From Lachnospiraceae bacterium (GTDB lineage Bacteria > Bacillota > Clostridia > Lachnospirales > Lachnospiraceae), in assembly GCA_021201665.1 (NCBI GenBank), contig JAJQEO010000022.1, positions 1 to 62,579 of the forward strand: a DNA stretch of 62,579 bases. The letters run 5' to 3'. The translations under genes were made by a program, and so were the position numbers. Within the stretch, counting starts at the first letter, position 1, and every line of letters begins with the position of its first letter. Positions 7,193-15,905 of this stretch are shown here, piece by piece. Under the pieces are notes generated by a model. The model was not told the origin of the DNA and searched no databases. It was given only the letters and a program-made list of their open reading frames with translations.

Positions 7193-8407
7193 ATGAAATG
7201 TAAAAAGGTTCTTGCAGTTGCACTGGCGGCAGGCATGGTTATGAGCATGGCTCCGGTTGTGTCAGCAGCTGACGACAATGTCATCACGATCTGGGTGGCA
7301 GACAACATGGTAGACCTGACGATCGAGTATGCGACTGCATATCTTGAGGAGAACTATCCGGACTACACCATCGACGTACAGGCAGTTGGCGAGGGCGATG
7401 CAGCTTCCAACATGATCACGGATGTTGAGGGCGGCGCTGATATCTATACCTTCGCACAGGATCAGAAGGCTCGTCTGGTCAGCGCGGGCGCACTGAGTGA
7501 GCTCTCCGATTATTACGCAGAGTGGGTAGCGGAGAACAATGACGCTGGTTCCGTAGCAGCAGTACAGAACGGCGATGCGACCTACGCGTTCCCGATTACC
7601 TCTGATAACGGCTATTTCCTGTATTATGACAGCAGCGTAGTGACAGATCCGACTTCCGTAGAAGCGATCCTTGCTGACTGCGAAGCGGCCGGCAAGGGCT
7701 TCTATTTCCAGATCAGCGGCGGCTGGTACAATGTAGCGATGTTCTTCGGCACCGGCTGCACTCTGACCTATACGGCAGATGAGTCTGGTACTTATACAGA
7801 CTGTACGATCGACTATGCTTCTGACGCTGGCGTAACAGCTATGAAGGCTCTGATCTCTGTTGCTTCCTCTTCCGCATTCTATGATGGATCTTCCATCGGC
7901 GATGCGACGAACTGCGCGGCGATCGTTGACGGTACCTGGGATTCTACAGCTGCACAGGAGCTCTTCGGAGACAACTACGCATGCACGAAGCTCCCGACCT
8001 TCACGGTTGATGACGAGACTTATCAGATGAACAGCTTCGGCGGATACAAGATGCTCGGCGTGAAGCCGCAGACCGATGAGAATAAGGCTCTTGCCTGCTT
8101 CGATCTGGCTCAGTATCTCTCTGACGCAGAAGTACAGCTGGCTCGTTTTGAGGCAGAGGGCTGGGGTCCGTCGAACCTGACCGCACAGGCAGATGAGGCA
8201 GTTCAGGCAAACGAAGCGCTTACCGCTCTTGCTGAGCAGAGTGAGTTCGCTATCCCGCAGGGCGACTATCCGGATGATTACTGGACCGTTTCTGAGGCTC
8301 TTGGCAAGGATATCATTGCAGGTACCTACAATGATTACACCGATGAGCAGCTGCTTGAAGTCCTGACTGATTTCCAGGAGCAGTGCCTGGCAGCTGTTAC
8401 GGGCTGA
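7193..8407 (+). CDS. Maltooligosaccharide-type ABC substrate-binding protein
   Basis: This is an extracellular solute-binding protein of the MalE family (404 aa). An N-terminal signal peptide (MKCKKVLAVALAAGMVMSMA) ends with VVSA-AD, a signal peptidase I-type site. The lipobox cysteine usual for Gram-positive binding proteins is missing, which is odd because there is no outer membrane to retain the protein; it may be held by the permease or be lipid-free. Mature features include an aromatic-rich ligand face (WVADNM, YWTVSEAL). GGAGG at 7181-7185 supports the start. It is first in an operon with MalF- and MalG-like permeases, behind LacI-type operators; the secreted amylase downstream suggests malto-oligosaccharides as ligand. 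Confidence 0.9.
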   Translation: MKCKKVLAVALAAGMVMSMAPVVSAADDNVITIWVADNMVDLTIEYATAYLEENYPDYTIDVQAVGEGDAASNMITDVEGGADIYTFAQDQKARLVSAGALSELSDYYAEWVAENNDAGSVAAVQNGDATYAFPITSDNGYFLYYDSSVVTDPTSVEAILADCEAAGKGFYFQISGGWYNVAMFFGTGCTLTYTADESGTYTDCTIDYASDAGVTAMKALISVASSSAFYDGSSIGDATNCAAIVDGTWDSTAAQELFGDNYACTKLPTFTVDDETYQMNSFGGYKMLGVKPQTDENKALACFDLAQYLSDAEVQLARFEAEGWGPSNLTAQADEAVQANEALTALAEQSEFAIPQGDYPDDYWTVSEALGKDIIAGTYNDYTDEQLLEVLTDFQEQCLAAVTG

Positions 8408-8604
8408 TCTCAGGATTGTGAGATTAGATGAGTTATTCAGAAGCTGCACTGAAGAGCAAAAGCGATCTGCATCCTCTTACTGATTGGATAAGAGGAAATG
8501 AGCATGAAAATTGGGCATAAAGAATTTTTCTTACGCTCAAGAAATGACAACCTGACAATTTAACAAGTGTGGCCTTCTGATGACGAAAACCAAAAGGAAA
8601 CCTG

Positions 8605-8638
8605 AATGCAGACCGTCTTTTGGCGGTCTGCATTTTTT
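8605..8638 (+). terminator. Intra-operon terminator between malE- and malF-type genes
   Basis: An 11-bp stem AATGCAGACCG / CGGTCTGCATT with an 8-nt loop and a run of six T. Partial termination here would keep the binding protein in excess over the permeases, a common arrangement. Confidence 0.88.
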
Positions 8639-8689
8639 CGAGAACATCTATGAGACGCATTTATAAGGCGTTATTCATTGGAAAAAATT

Positions 8690-8935
8690 ATAAGGCGCAG
8701 GGGAAGGGGAATCCTGAAAGTTTTAAGGAATACCCTGGCCATAAGGAATTCTCCGACTTCATCGGCATCTTCGCAGTCGCTTCGGTCGGTGCCTGAGTCC
8801 TCGATTTTCTGCGAAAATCGGGACATAAAACGCGTGCCACTGGCACGCAGCACCCTTATGGCATACCTTAGCCATAAGGAATCCTCCGACTTCGTCGGCA
8901 ATCCTTATGGCATACCTTGCGCGGATTGGACAGAG
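8690..8935. repeat. Cluster of palindromic modules (module E and others) in the malE-malF gap
   Basis: This gene-free stretch is packed with small palindromes: CCGAC-ttca-TCGG, GATTTTC-tgc-GAAAATC, GCGTGCCA-ctg-GCACGC and CTTATGGC...GCCATAAG. Module E (8753-8791) has a close copy at 52597-52634; a half copy sits at 8888-8902. No reading frame here has a ribosome site or a recognisable product. Confidence 0.7.
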
Positions 8936-8979
8936 GTTATTTTCCTCTTGCCAGATAAAAAGGGAGGGATCAGACCGCA

Positions 8980-10386
8980 ATGAGTCAACAAAAAGAAACC
9001 CTTTCGGCCCGGATGAACAGAGGCTTTACGCGGGCCGGAAGAAACATCGCGGAGATCGGTAAGACTTTCAAGGAGGGCGACTGGACCGCGAAGCTCTCTT
9101 TCGTAATTATGGGATTTGGCCAGCTGGTACATAAGCAGTTTCTGAGGGGCATCATTTTCCTGGGGACGGAGCTTTTGTTTATCTATTACATGGTCACATT
9201 TGGCGCAGAATATGTATCAAAGCTGCCGACACTGGGTACAGTAGAGACCTACGTAGACAAGAGCGGCAAGATTCCGCTGACTGTATATGGCGACAACAGC
9301 TTTCTGATTCTGCTGTATGGTCTGCTGACCATCTTTGTGATCGCGGCCTTTATCTTCATGTGGAGGATGAATGTCGGACAGCAGCGCCAGATTCAGAAGC
9401 TGCAGGAGATGGGGAAAGCTCTGCCGACTACCAGAGATGATCTGAGATCGCTGCTGAATGAGCACTTTGCCGCGACCCTGCTGGCAATTCCGAATGTCGG
9501 TATATTTGTCTTTATTATTCTGCCGATTATTTTTATGGTCTGCATCGCGTTTACTAACTATGACGCGAATCACCAGTCTCCGACGAATCTGTTCTGGTGG
9601 GTAGGCCTGGAGAACTTTAAGAGCCTGTTTTCCATGGGTTCATCCGGCTTTGGCAATACCTTCTTCCAGGTACTGGCCTGGACACTGGTCTGGGCGACAT
9701 TCGCGACCTTCCTGAATTTCTTCCTCGGGCTGGGCGTGGCCATCATGATCAATAAAAAGGGAATCAAATTCAAAAAGCTGTGGAGGACTATCCTGGTCAT
9801 GACCATCGCGGTGCCGCAGTTTGTATCCCTGTTGTATATGTATAAGATGTTTGCCAACGACGGTCTGGTGAACACGTACCTGCTGAAATGGGGGCTGATA
9901 CAGACGTATATCCCCTTCTGGAACTACGCAATGTCATCGAGGATCCTGATCATTCTGATCAACGTCTGGATCGGTATTCCGTACATGATGTTGATGACAA
10001 CTGGTATTCTGATGAACATCCCGGAGGATCTCTATGAGAGCGCCAGGATTGACGGCGCGAACGCATGGCAGACATTCCGCAAGATCACGCTTCCGTACAT
10101 GCTGTTTGTATTAGGACCATATCTGCTGACGTCCTTCACCGGCAATCTGAATAACTTCAACGTGATCTACCTGCTGACGCAGGGGCAGCCGACAACGATG
10201 AGTATGACCGGCGGCGCGGGCGGCACGGACCTGTTGATTACCTGGCTGTACAAGCTGACTGTGAACGATACGAACTACTGCATGGCAGCCGTCATTGGTA
10301 TCATGGTATTCGCGGTAACAGCGATTATTTCTCTGGTGGTGTATCGGATTCTGCCGTCTGTAAGAGATGAGGAGGGATTCCAATAA
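8980..10386 (+). CDS. MalF-type sugar ABC permease
   Basis: This 468-aa inner membrane permease has the long N-terminal extension and extra membrane segments typical of MalF (about eight hydrophobic stretches, the first near residues 50-70). The C-terminal EAA loop reads ESARIDGANAWQTFRKITLP (about residues 350-370), the docking site for the transporter ATPase. GGGAGGG upstream fits the start. Its stop codon overlaps the malG-type start by one base (TAATG), so the two are translationally coupled. No ATPase gene is nearby, so a shared MsmX/MalK-type ATPase encoded elsewhere must power it. Confidence 0.93.
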   Translation: MSQQKETLSARMNRGFTRAGRNIAEIGKTFKEGDWTAKLSFVIMGFGQLVHKQFLRGIIFLGTELLFIYYMVTFGAEYVSKLPTLGTVETYVDKSGKIPLTVYGDNSFLILLYGLLTIFVIAAFIFMWRMNVGQQRQIQKLQEMGKALPTTRDDLRSLLNEHFAATLLAIPNVGIFVFIILPIIFMVCIAFTNYDANHQSPTNLFWWVGLENFKSLFSMGSSGFGNTFFQVLAWTLVWATFATFLNFFLGLGVAIMINKKGIKFKKLWRTILVMTIAVPQFVSLLYMYKMFANDGLVNTYLLKWGLIQTYIPFWNYAMSSRILIILINVWIGIPYMMLMTTGILMNIPEDLYESARIDGANAWQTFRKITLPYMLFVLGPYLLTSFTGNLNNFNVIYLLTQGQPTTMSMTGGAGGTDLLITWLYKLTVNDTNYCMAAVIGIMVFAVTAIISLVVYRILPSVRDEEGFQ

Positions 10387-11264
10387 TGAATGAGAAAAAA
10401 TTGAGATCAAAAAGCGGCCATGACAGGGTCATCAATACGGTCATTTATATCATTCTGATCCTCATGAGCATTATCTGGCTGTTCCCGTTTGTCGGTCTGG
10501 TGCTGCAGAGCTTCCGCTCCTACGCGACAGAATATGGCGGTATGGTGGCATACTTCCTGCCGAAAGAATTTTCCCTGGATAATTATACCTGGCTGCTGAC
10601 AGACTCCGGGAGTTCTTTCCCGAGATGGTATCTGAACACTCTGACGATTGCCATTTTCGTGGCGATCATCAATACGGTCATGATCGTGGCGGTGGCGTAT
10701 GCGTTATCCAGATCGAGATTCGCGGGCAGGAACTTCATGATGCAGCTGTGGCTGATCCTGGGCATGTTCCCCGGGTTCCTGACCATGATCTGCCTGTATT
10801 TCCTGTTAAAGCAGATGGGACTGACCCAGGCGGGCGCTGTCCCCGGATTGATTCTGGTGACATGCGCAAGCTCCGGTATGGGCTACTATGTCTGCAAAGG
10901 CTATTTTGACACAATCCCCAAGGCACTCGATGAGGCGGCGCGCATCGACGGCGCATCCAACGCGCGCATCATGTTTACAATCATCATGCCGCTGACGAAG
11001 CCGATCATCATTTACACTGCACTGACCGCATTCATGGCTCCGTGGTGTGATTATGTGTTTGCATCCTACGTGGCCTTCGGCTACAGTGACAGCTACAACG
11101 TGGCCGTAGCGTTGACGCGCTGGGTATGGACCAACGACTACCAGGGCTACTACACCAGGTTCTGCGCGGGCGGCGTACTTGTCGCCATCCCGGTAACGAT
11201 TCTGTTTATGTGCCTGCAGAAGTATTATGTAGAGGGCGTGACAGGCGGCGCTGTGAAGGGTTGA
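10386..11264 (+). CDS. MalG-type sugar ABC permease
   Basis: This 292-aa permease has six predicted membrane helices. It carries the EAA loop DEAARIDGASNARIMFTIIM (about residues 182-201) and the characteristic C-terminal end EGVTGGAVKG. It is coupled to the preceding permease through TAATG. Together with the binding protein at 7.2 kb it forms an ATPase-less carbohydrate importer of the CUT1 class. The end of the gene, including the stop codon, has been tandemly duplicated in the downstream DNA (39-bp units). Confidence 0.93.
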   Translation: MNEKKLRSKSGHDRVINTVIYIILILMSIIWLFPFVGLVLQSFRSYATEYGGMVAYFLPKEFSLDNYTWLLTDSGSSFPRWYLNTLTIAIFVAIINTVMIVAVAYALSRSRFAGRNFMMQLWLILGMFPGFLTMICLYFLLKQMGLTQAGAVPGLILVTCASSGMGYYVCKGYFDTIPKALDEAARIDGASNARIMFTIIMPLTKPIIIYTALTAFMAPWCDYVFASYVAFGYSDSYNVAVALTRWVWTNDYQGYYTRFCAGGVLVAIPVTILFMCLQKYYVEGVTGGAVKG

Positions 11265-11430
11265 TACCCAAATGTGGCTGCTGGCGGCGCTGTGAAGGGT
11301 TGATACCCAAATGTGGCTGCTGGCGGTGCTGTGAAGGGCTGATACCCAGATGCGGCTGCCGCTGACGGCACTGTGAAAGATTGGCACAAATGCGGCTGGC
11401 AGTACTATAAAGGGCTGCAGGTGGCTGCCG
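11244..11430 (+). repeat. 39-bp tandem repeat that duplicates the malG 3' end
   Basis: Three clear units start at 11244, 11283 and 11322 (each beginning GGCGG(C/T)GCTGTGAAGGG) and one or two decayed units follow. The first unit contains the last codons and stop of the permease gene, so the array arose from the gene end itself. Confidence 0.85.
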
Positions 11431-11486
11431 CAAATGTGACATGCAACAGTGCTGATCAAAATGCAGTCGGCGCGATAAAACATATC

Positions 11487-11511
11487 GGGGCAGGGCGTGC
11501 CCTGCCCCGAC
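11487..11511. terminator. Very stable GC hairpin between permease and amylase
   Basis: CGGGGCAGGGC-gt-GCCCTGCCCCG is a perfect stem with a tiny loop. On the + strand it is followed by ACAAAAAAA rather than T, so it may protect or pause the transcript rather than terminate it. Confidence 0.5.
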
Positions 11512-11553
11512 AAAAAAAGTGTATGAAAGAAAGATAGAGGCTTTGAGAACAGA

Positions 11554-13302
11554 ATGAGAAACAACGCATGTGAGAGGGCGTTTTCTACTCTGTCCGCTGT
11601 TTTCTGGCGAATACGGAAAGCAACCGGCAGCAGGCTGAAATACCTGTTACCGGTGCTTTTTTTGGCAATCTCAGTCTGCTTCTGGGTGCGGACGCCGGTA
11701 ATGGCGGAGTCGGAGAGCGAAACCTGCGAAGTGATTGAAACAGCTGATGAGGCAGCATCGGATAATAAAGCTGCCGGAGATGGGAACGCCGCATCGAATG
11801 CCGTTGACGAGATCGACGATAATTACCGCAATTACTATGAAATCTTCGTTTATTCCTTCTATGACTCGGACGGAGATGGCATCGGCGATCTGAACGGTGT
11901 CCGGGAGAAACTGGATTATATCGAGGAGATGGGCTTTGACGGGATCTGGCTGATGCCGGTGATGCCTTCGACCACCTACCATAAATACGATGTGACGGAT
12001 TATTATGGGATCGACGAGGAATATGGCACGCTGGAGGATTTTCAGGCTCTGGTGGAGGAATGCCATAAGAGGGGGATCCGGGTGGTGATTGATTTTGTGA
12101 TCAACCATACCTCATCGCAGCACGAGTGGTTTCAGGAGGCCTGCGCGTATCTTGCGTCGCTGGAAAAGTGTGAGGAGCCAGACGAGAACGTCTGTCCTTA
12201 TGTGGGATATTACCACTTCTCACAGACGCAGGAGAGCAGCGATTATTATGAGATCCCGGCTGCGGGAAACTCGATCTGGTATTATGAGGGCGTGTTCTGG
12301 TCGGAGATGCCGGATTTGGATCTCTCAAATGAGATGCTTCGAGCGGAGCTGGAGGCCATCGCGGCTTACTGGATTGACATGGGCGTGGACGGCTTCCGCA
12401 TGGACGCGGCGCTGCATTTTGAGGAGAGCGACACCACATTTAACACCGAGGCGCTCAACTGGATGTATTCGTACTGTCTGACGCTGGATCCAGATTTCTA
12501 CATGGTATCGGAGGTCTGGTCAAGCGAGACGACGATTGCGGATTATTACGCGAGCGGGACTCCGAGCATGTTTAACTTTGACATGGCGGACGCGGAGGGC
12601 AAGCTGATCAAGGCGGCGCGCGGGACATTGAAGGTATCCAGCCTGATTGATTCTATGGTCAAATGGCAGGAGGACTTTTCTGCGGAAAATCCGGACTATA
12701 TTGACGCCGCGTTTATTTCCAATCATGATACCGGCCGCATTTCCAATGCGCTGGTTTCGGACGAAAATGATGTCAAAATGGCTGCGGGACTGCTGATGAC
12801 GATGAGCGGCAGCACCTTCGTCTATTACGGTGAGGAGATCGGCATGAAGAGCAAGGGTACGGCGGATGAAAACAAGCGCCTGCCGATGTTCTGGTCGGAA
12901 ACCGATACCGAAGGCATGACGGACGGCCCGGCGGATGCCGAAGAAGGAATTGCCTCCTCCTTCGCGGCTGTGGATGAGCAGTTGGCGGACGAGACATCGA
13001 TTCTCAACTACTATAAGCGGGCAATCGCGCTCCGAAATGAAAATCCGGAGATCGCGCGCGGGACGATTGAGAAGGTCGAGGAGTTCTGCGATGGCAACCA
13101 GGGGGCGATTCTGAAGACCTGGGAGGACAGCACCATTGCGATTCTGTATAATACCTCGGATGACGAGCTGGAGGTAGATCTTTCCGGGACGACGCTCTCC
13201 GGGATGGCTATCAGCGGATATCTGACGCTGAACGATGAGGAGATTATTCTCACGGACGATGTGGCCATGATGCCGGCACAGTCAATTCTGGTGCTGCGGT
13301 AA
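11554..13302 (+). CDS. Secreted or anchored alpha-amylase family (GH13) glycosidase
   Basis: The four GH13 conserved regions are present: region I DFVINH (about 180-185), region II GFRMDAALH with nucleophile Asp284, region III SEVW with acid/base Glu320, and region IV FISNHD with Asp392. A hydrophobic segment at about residues 29-47 (LKYLLPVLFLAISVCFW) acts as signal peptide or membrane anchor, followed by a 40-residue acidic linker before the catalytic barrel. The barrel starts YEIFVYSFYDSDGDGIGDL, like bacterial amylases and neopullulanase relatives. It would degrade starch or maltodextrin outside the cell and feed the adjacent importer. The ribosome site is weak, so expression may depend on read-through from the transporter genes. 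Confidence 0.93.
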   Translation: MRNNACERAFSTLSAVFWRIRKATGSRLKYLLPVLFLAISVCFWVRTPVMAESESETCEVIETADEAASDNKAAGDGNAASNAVDEIDDNYRNYYEIFVYSFYDSDGDGIGDLNGVREKLDYIEEMGFDGIWLMPVMPSTTYHKYDVTDYYGIDEEYGTLEDFQALVEECHKRGIRVVIDFVINHTSSQHEWFQEACAYLASLEKCEEPDENVCPYVGYYHFSQTQESSDYYEIPAAGNSIWYYEGVFWSEMPDLDLSNEMLRAELEAIAAYWIDMGVDGFRMDAALHFEESDTTFNTEALNWMYSYCLTLDPDFYMVSEVWSSETTIADYYASGTPSMFNFDMADAEGKLIKAARGTLKVSSLIDSMVKWQEDFSAENPDYIDAAFISNHDTGRISNALVSDENDVKMAAGLLMTMSGSTFVYYGEEIGMKSKGTADENKRLPMFWSETDTEGMTDGPADAEEGIASSFAAVDEQLADETSILNYYKRAIALRNENPEIARGTIEKVEEFCDGNQGAILKTWEDSTIAILYNTSDDELEVDLSGTTLSGMAISGYLTLNDEEIILTDDVAMMPAQSILVLR

Positions 13303-13359
13303 AATTACATGGAACCGGGCAGACGTGAAAACATCAACTATCAACGAAAGGGAGAAATC

Positions 13360-15405
13360 ATGGACAAATTTGTTGTAAACATTATCCACCGTCCTGAGAT
13401 GGTGCCAGAGTACGCCGAGAAGGTAACCGGGCACGGCCAGGCGGAGGATATCGGGCGCAAGGCGCTGCTGACAGAGAGCCTTGACATTTTTAAGACGCAG
13501 CAGGAATGTGCGCACAAGAATGGTCTGAAAACGACGATTGAGATGACCTACGCCAGCCTTTTCAATGACGAGGCAGTGGCACTTGCAAAGGAACATCATG
13601 AAAAATATGGAGATGAAATCGCTCTGACCCTGCTGGGCCTTCCGTGCAAGGAGTTCCGTGAGAAATATAAGACCAAGGATTTCTGCATCTGGATGTTCTC
13701 CATGGAGGACAAGATGGCGATTGTGCAGGACGTGTTTGAAAAGTTTTATGAGAAGTTCGGCTTCTATCCGGAGTCGACCGGCTCCTACTACATGGACGCG
13801 GAGCTGACGAATTACATCAAAGAAAAATATCCGTCCGTCAAGTGTGCGGTGGCAACCTGCTGGGAGGAAGGCCCGAAGGCCTATCACACCTGCAACAACA
13901 GCTGGTATACGTTCATGGACGGCGGCCCTTGGGCACCGTGGATCCCGTCGAAGCAGAATACGCACGCGCCGGCCGCGAATGAGGCGGAGGACTCCGGCAT
14001 TGTGGCTATCCCGCACCTGAGCCGCGACCTGATTGCCTGCTACGACGGCAACGGCTCGAACTTCGGCACCCATCCGCAGAACGTGCTGCGCGGCATGATT
14101 TACGATTCCGACACCTGGGAATATCCGTATCTCTATAACCTGATCGACCAGTACCGCTATCAGGCGAAATTCAACGATGGCTACGCTTACAATATGATGT
14201 TCGTAGGACCGGGCTGGATGAACAAGATGGGCCGCTGGGAGGCACCCTACGAGCTGCTGCTGAAATCCTACGAGGACGGCTGTGCGTATTATGGCAAGCT
14301 GAAAAAAGAAGGCAAGCTGGTCGACATGACGATGAGCGAGTTCGCAGACTATTACCGTCAGAAGAAGTCCTACACCGAGCCGGAATGTGCGCTCTGGAGA
14401 GACATTCTCTATGGCAGCCAGAAGCAGGTGTTCTGGTACTGCGATCCGTATCTGCGCGCAGGCGTCAATATGGATCAGGGCGGCGCGATCGTCGACCTGC
14501 GCCCCTATGTCGCGAAGCTGAACTGGCCGGTCGGCATCGGCACCCCGCATATTCAGGATGCCAGCTATCCGTTCCTGATTCAGGAAAAATATCGCGCCGG
14601 ATATTTCACCCACTACGCAGGAGAGGGAACCGTCCGCAGTGCCAAGATCTGCCATAATGGCGAGGAAGTCGATCTTTGTCTCTGCCGTACAAAGGCGCAT
14701 TTTTCGGAGGAACCGGTTGAGTCGGCTTCCGGCGGAAATGCTGCGGTTACAAGACCGGTGGAAGCTTCAGCACCCGCTCCGGGCGAAGCTTTTGAGATGG
14801 CTTCCAGACCGGCAGCAGCTTCCGTATCCGCTCCGGACGAAGCCTCTGAAACGGGATGCAGCGCTGAGAAAGTGGCAAAGAACCGTATCCTCACGCTGGA
14901 TCCGGTGGATATTGAATTTTCCGACCTGACTGTGAAGCTCCAGACCGTGATGACCTTTATCGAAGGCACAGGCAAGATCCGTATCGACCGCAAGGTGCTC
15001 TCGATCACACCGAATAGCTGCGGAGCGTCCGCAGACGCAGGCACAGATGCCGACAGCGCGGCTGCTGATATCACAATCAACGAATATATGGTGGGCTGCT
15101 ACGGCACGACCGAGTATACGGAGGACATGTCCAGCCTGACACTTTTCCTTAAGAAAGATGAGGAAAAAACAGAGATTCCTTACGAGTATAAATGCCGCGA
15201 GGCGTCCATGGAAGGAGCTGACAGCGCGGCCTGCATCGTACCGCCGATTGATACGAAGGTTTCCATGACCTGCGAAGGCCGGGACAAGGCGGGCTACATC
15301 AAAGAGGGATACGCATTCAGCCCGATGTTCACGATCGGATACACCGGGAAATTATGTGAGAAGGAGGTCTTCACGACATGGCTCAATCTGGAAAAGGCAA
15401 ATTAA
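13360..15405 (+). CDS. Large conserved protein of unknown function in the amylase locus
   Basis: I do not recognise this 681-aa family with confidence. AAAGGGAG at 13347-13354 fixes ATG 13360. The N-terminal 400 residues look like a compact alpha/beta barrel (alternating segments such as TTIEMTYASLF, EIALTLLG, FCIWMFSME, STGSYYMDAELTN) with many Trp/Tyr and conserved-looking ATCWEEGPKAYHTCNN and GGPWAPWIPSK stretches. This is reminiscent of polysaccharide deacetylase or GH57-like folds, but no diagnostic motif was seen. After residue 460 comes a 60-residue Ala/Ser/Pro/Glu-rich insert containing an internal duplication (SAPAPGEA / SVSAPDEA), then a beta-rich C-terminal domain. No signal peptide. 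Position suggests a role in intracellular glucan metabolism. Confidence 0.75.
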   Translation: MDKFVVNIIHRPEMVPEYAEKVTGHGQAEDIGRKALLTESLDIFKTQQECAHKNGLKTTIEMTYASLFNDEAVALAKEHHEKYGDEIALTLLGLPCKEFREKYKTKDFCIWMFSMEDKMAIVQDVFEKFYEKFGFYPESTGSYYMDAELTNYIKEKYPSVKCAVATCWEEGPKAYHTCNNSWYTFMDGGPWAPWIPSKQNTHAPAANEAEDSGIVAIPHLSRDLIACYDGNGSNFGTHPQNVLRGMIYDSDTWEYPYLYNLIDQYRYQAKFNDGYAYNMMFVGPGWMNKMGRWEAPYELLLKSYEDGCAYYGKLKKEGKLVDMTMSEFADYYRQKKSYTEPECALWRDILYGSQKQVFWYCDPYLRAGVNMDQGGAIVDLRPYVAKLNWPVGIGTPHIQDASYPFLIQEKYRAGYFTHYAGEGTVRSAKICHNGEEVDLCLCRTKAHFSEEPVESASGGNAAVTRPVEASAPAPGEAFEMASRPAAASVSAPDEASETGCSAEKVAKNRILTLDPVDIEFSDLTVKLQTVMTFIEGTGKIRIDRKVLSITPNSCGASADAGTDADSAAADITINEYMVGCYGTTEYTEDMSSLTLFLKKDEEKTEIPYEYKCREASMEGADSAACIVPPIDTKVSMTCEGRDKAGYIKEGYAFSPMFTIGYTGKLCEKEVFTTWLNLEKAN

Positions 15406-15611
15406 ACTACCGCTGTCCGTCCTGCTTTATGCGCGACCTGGATCTGGATATGTTTTACGACAAGGAAAAGAAGGAATACTACTGTATCCGCTGCCAGTAT
15501 CGCGGCAGCGAGGCTGACGTTCTGGAGAAAAATCAGATGGCCCGGTTCCGCTATGGCGCGATGATGCGGCGGTTCGAGGAGAAAGATTTTGAGGATTTCT
15601 CGGAAGGATGA
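15378..15611 (+). CDS. Small zinc-ribbon protein
   Basis: This 77-aa protein has two Cys pairs (RCPSC near residue 12 and YYCIRCQY near 35) forming a classic zinc ribbon, then a charged C-terminal helix ending EEKDFEDFSEG. AAGGAGG at 15361-15367 precedes the ATG, and the gene overlaps the previous reading frame by 28 bp, so both are probably co-translated. A nucleic-acid-binding or protein-docking role is possible; no specific function is known. Confidence 0.75.
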   Translation: MAQSGKGKLNYRCPSCFMRDLDLDMFYDKEKKEYYCIRCQYRGSEADVLEKNQMARFRYGAMMRRFEEKDFEDFSEG

Positions 15612-15636
15612 GTTGAGATACTCTTTTGATAATGAA

Positions 15637-15680
15637 GAAAAGGAGCCGAGACTTTGATATATCAAAGATCCGGCTCTTTT
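15637..15680 (+). terminator. Terminator at the end of the amylase locus
   Basis: AAAAGGAGCCG...CCGGCTCTTTT with an inner ACTTTGATATATCAAAG stem forms a long two-part hairpin with a T-run, closing the transcript of the amylase/zinc-ribbon genes. Confidence 0.85.
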
Positions 15681-15692
15681 CTATGCACAGTC

Positions 15693-15772
15693 TGTTCCGA
15701 TTTGCGAAGCAAATCGAGAACTTTGGTCGCGTAAGGAAATTAGCAGTTTGCGCCACATCTGCCCGGTGCGGC
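15693..15772. repeat. Palindromic repeat modules A and C
   Basis: Module A (15693-15721) contains the perfect palindrome GATTTGC-gaa-GCAAATC within TGTTCC...GAGAAC. It is followed by module C (15726-15772), GTAAGGAAATTAGCAG to GCGGCAAGTA. In the 5.1-5.3 kb copy the same modules occur in a different order. Confidence 0.75.
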
Positions 15773-15905
15773 AAGTATTTTTTCATTTTGCTGTGGAAAA
15801 GCGAAGGTGAGTATGCTAGAATGAAAATAACATATTTTCCACGAACGACATTATATAGTTGCAGGAAGTTTGAATATCTATAAAGAAGATAAGCGGGGTG
15901 AAAAC

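Noticed and set aside
11487..11511. Rho-independent terminator in the + direction
   Set aside because: The hairpin is very stable but followed by A residues, not T, so it is listed only as a hairpin of uncertain role.
13282..14700. 472-codon open frame on the minus strand
   Set aside because: It is antisense to the 681-aa gene, has no ribosome site or recognisable domain, and reflects codon bias of the sense gene. The same holds for long antisense frames at 32962-34680, 34986-36620, 54119-55417 and 59396-60568.
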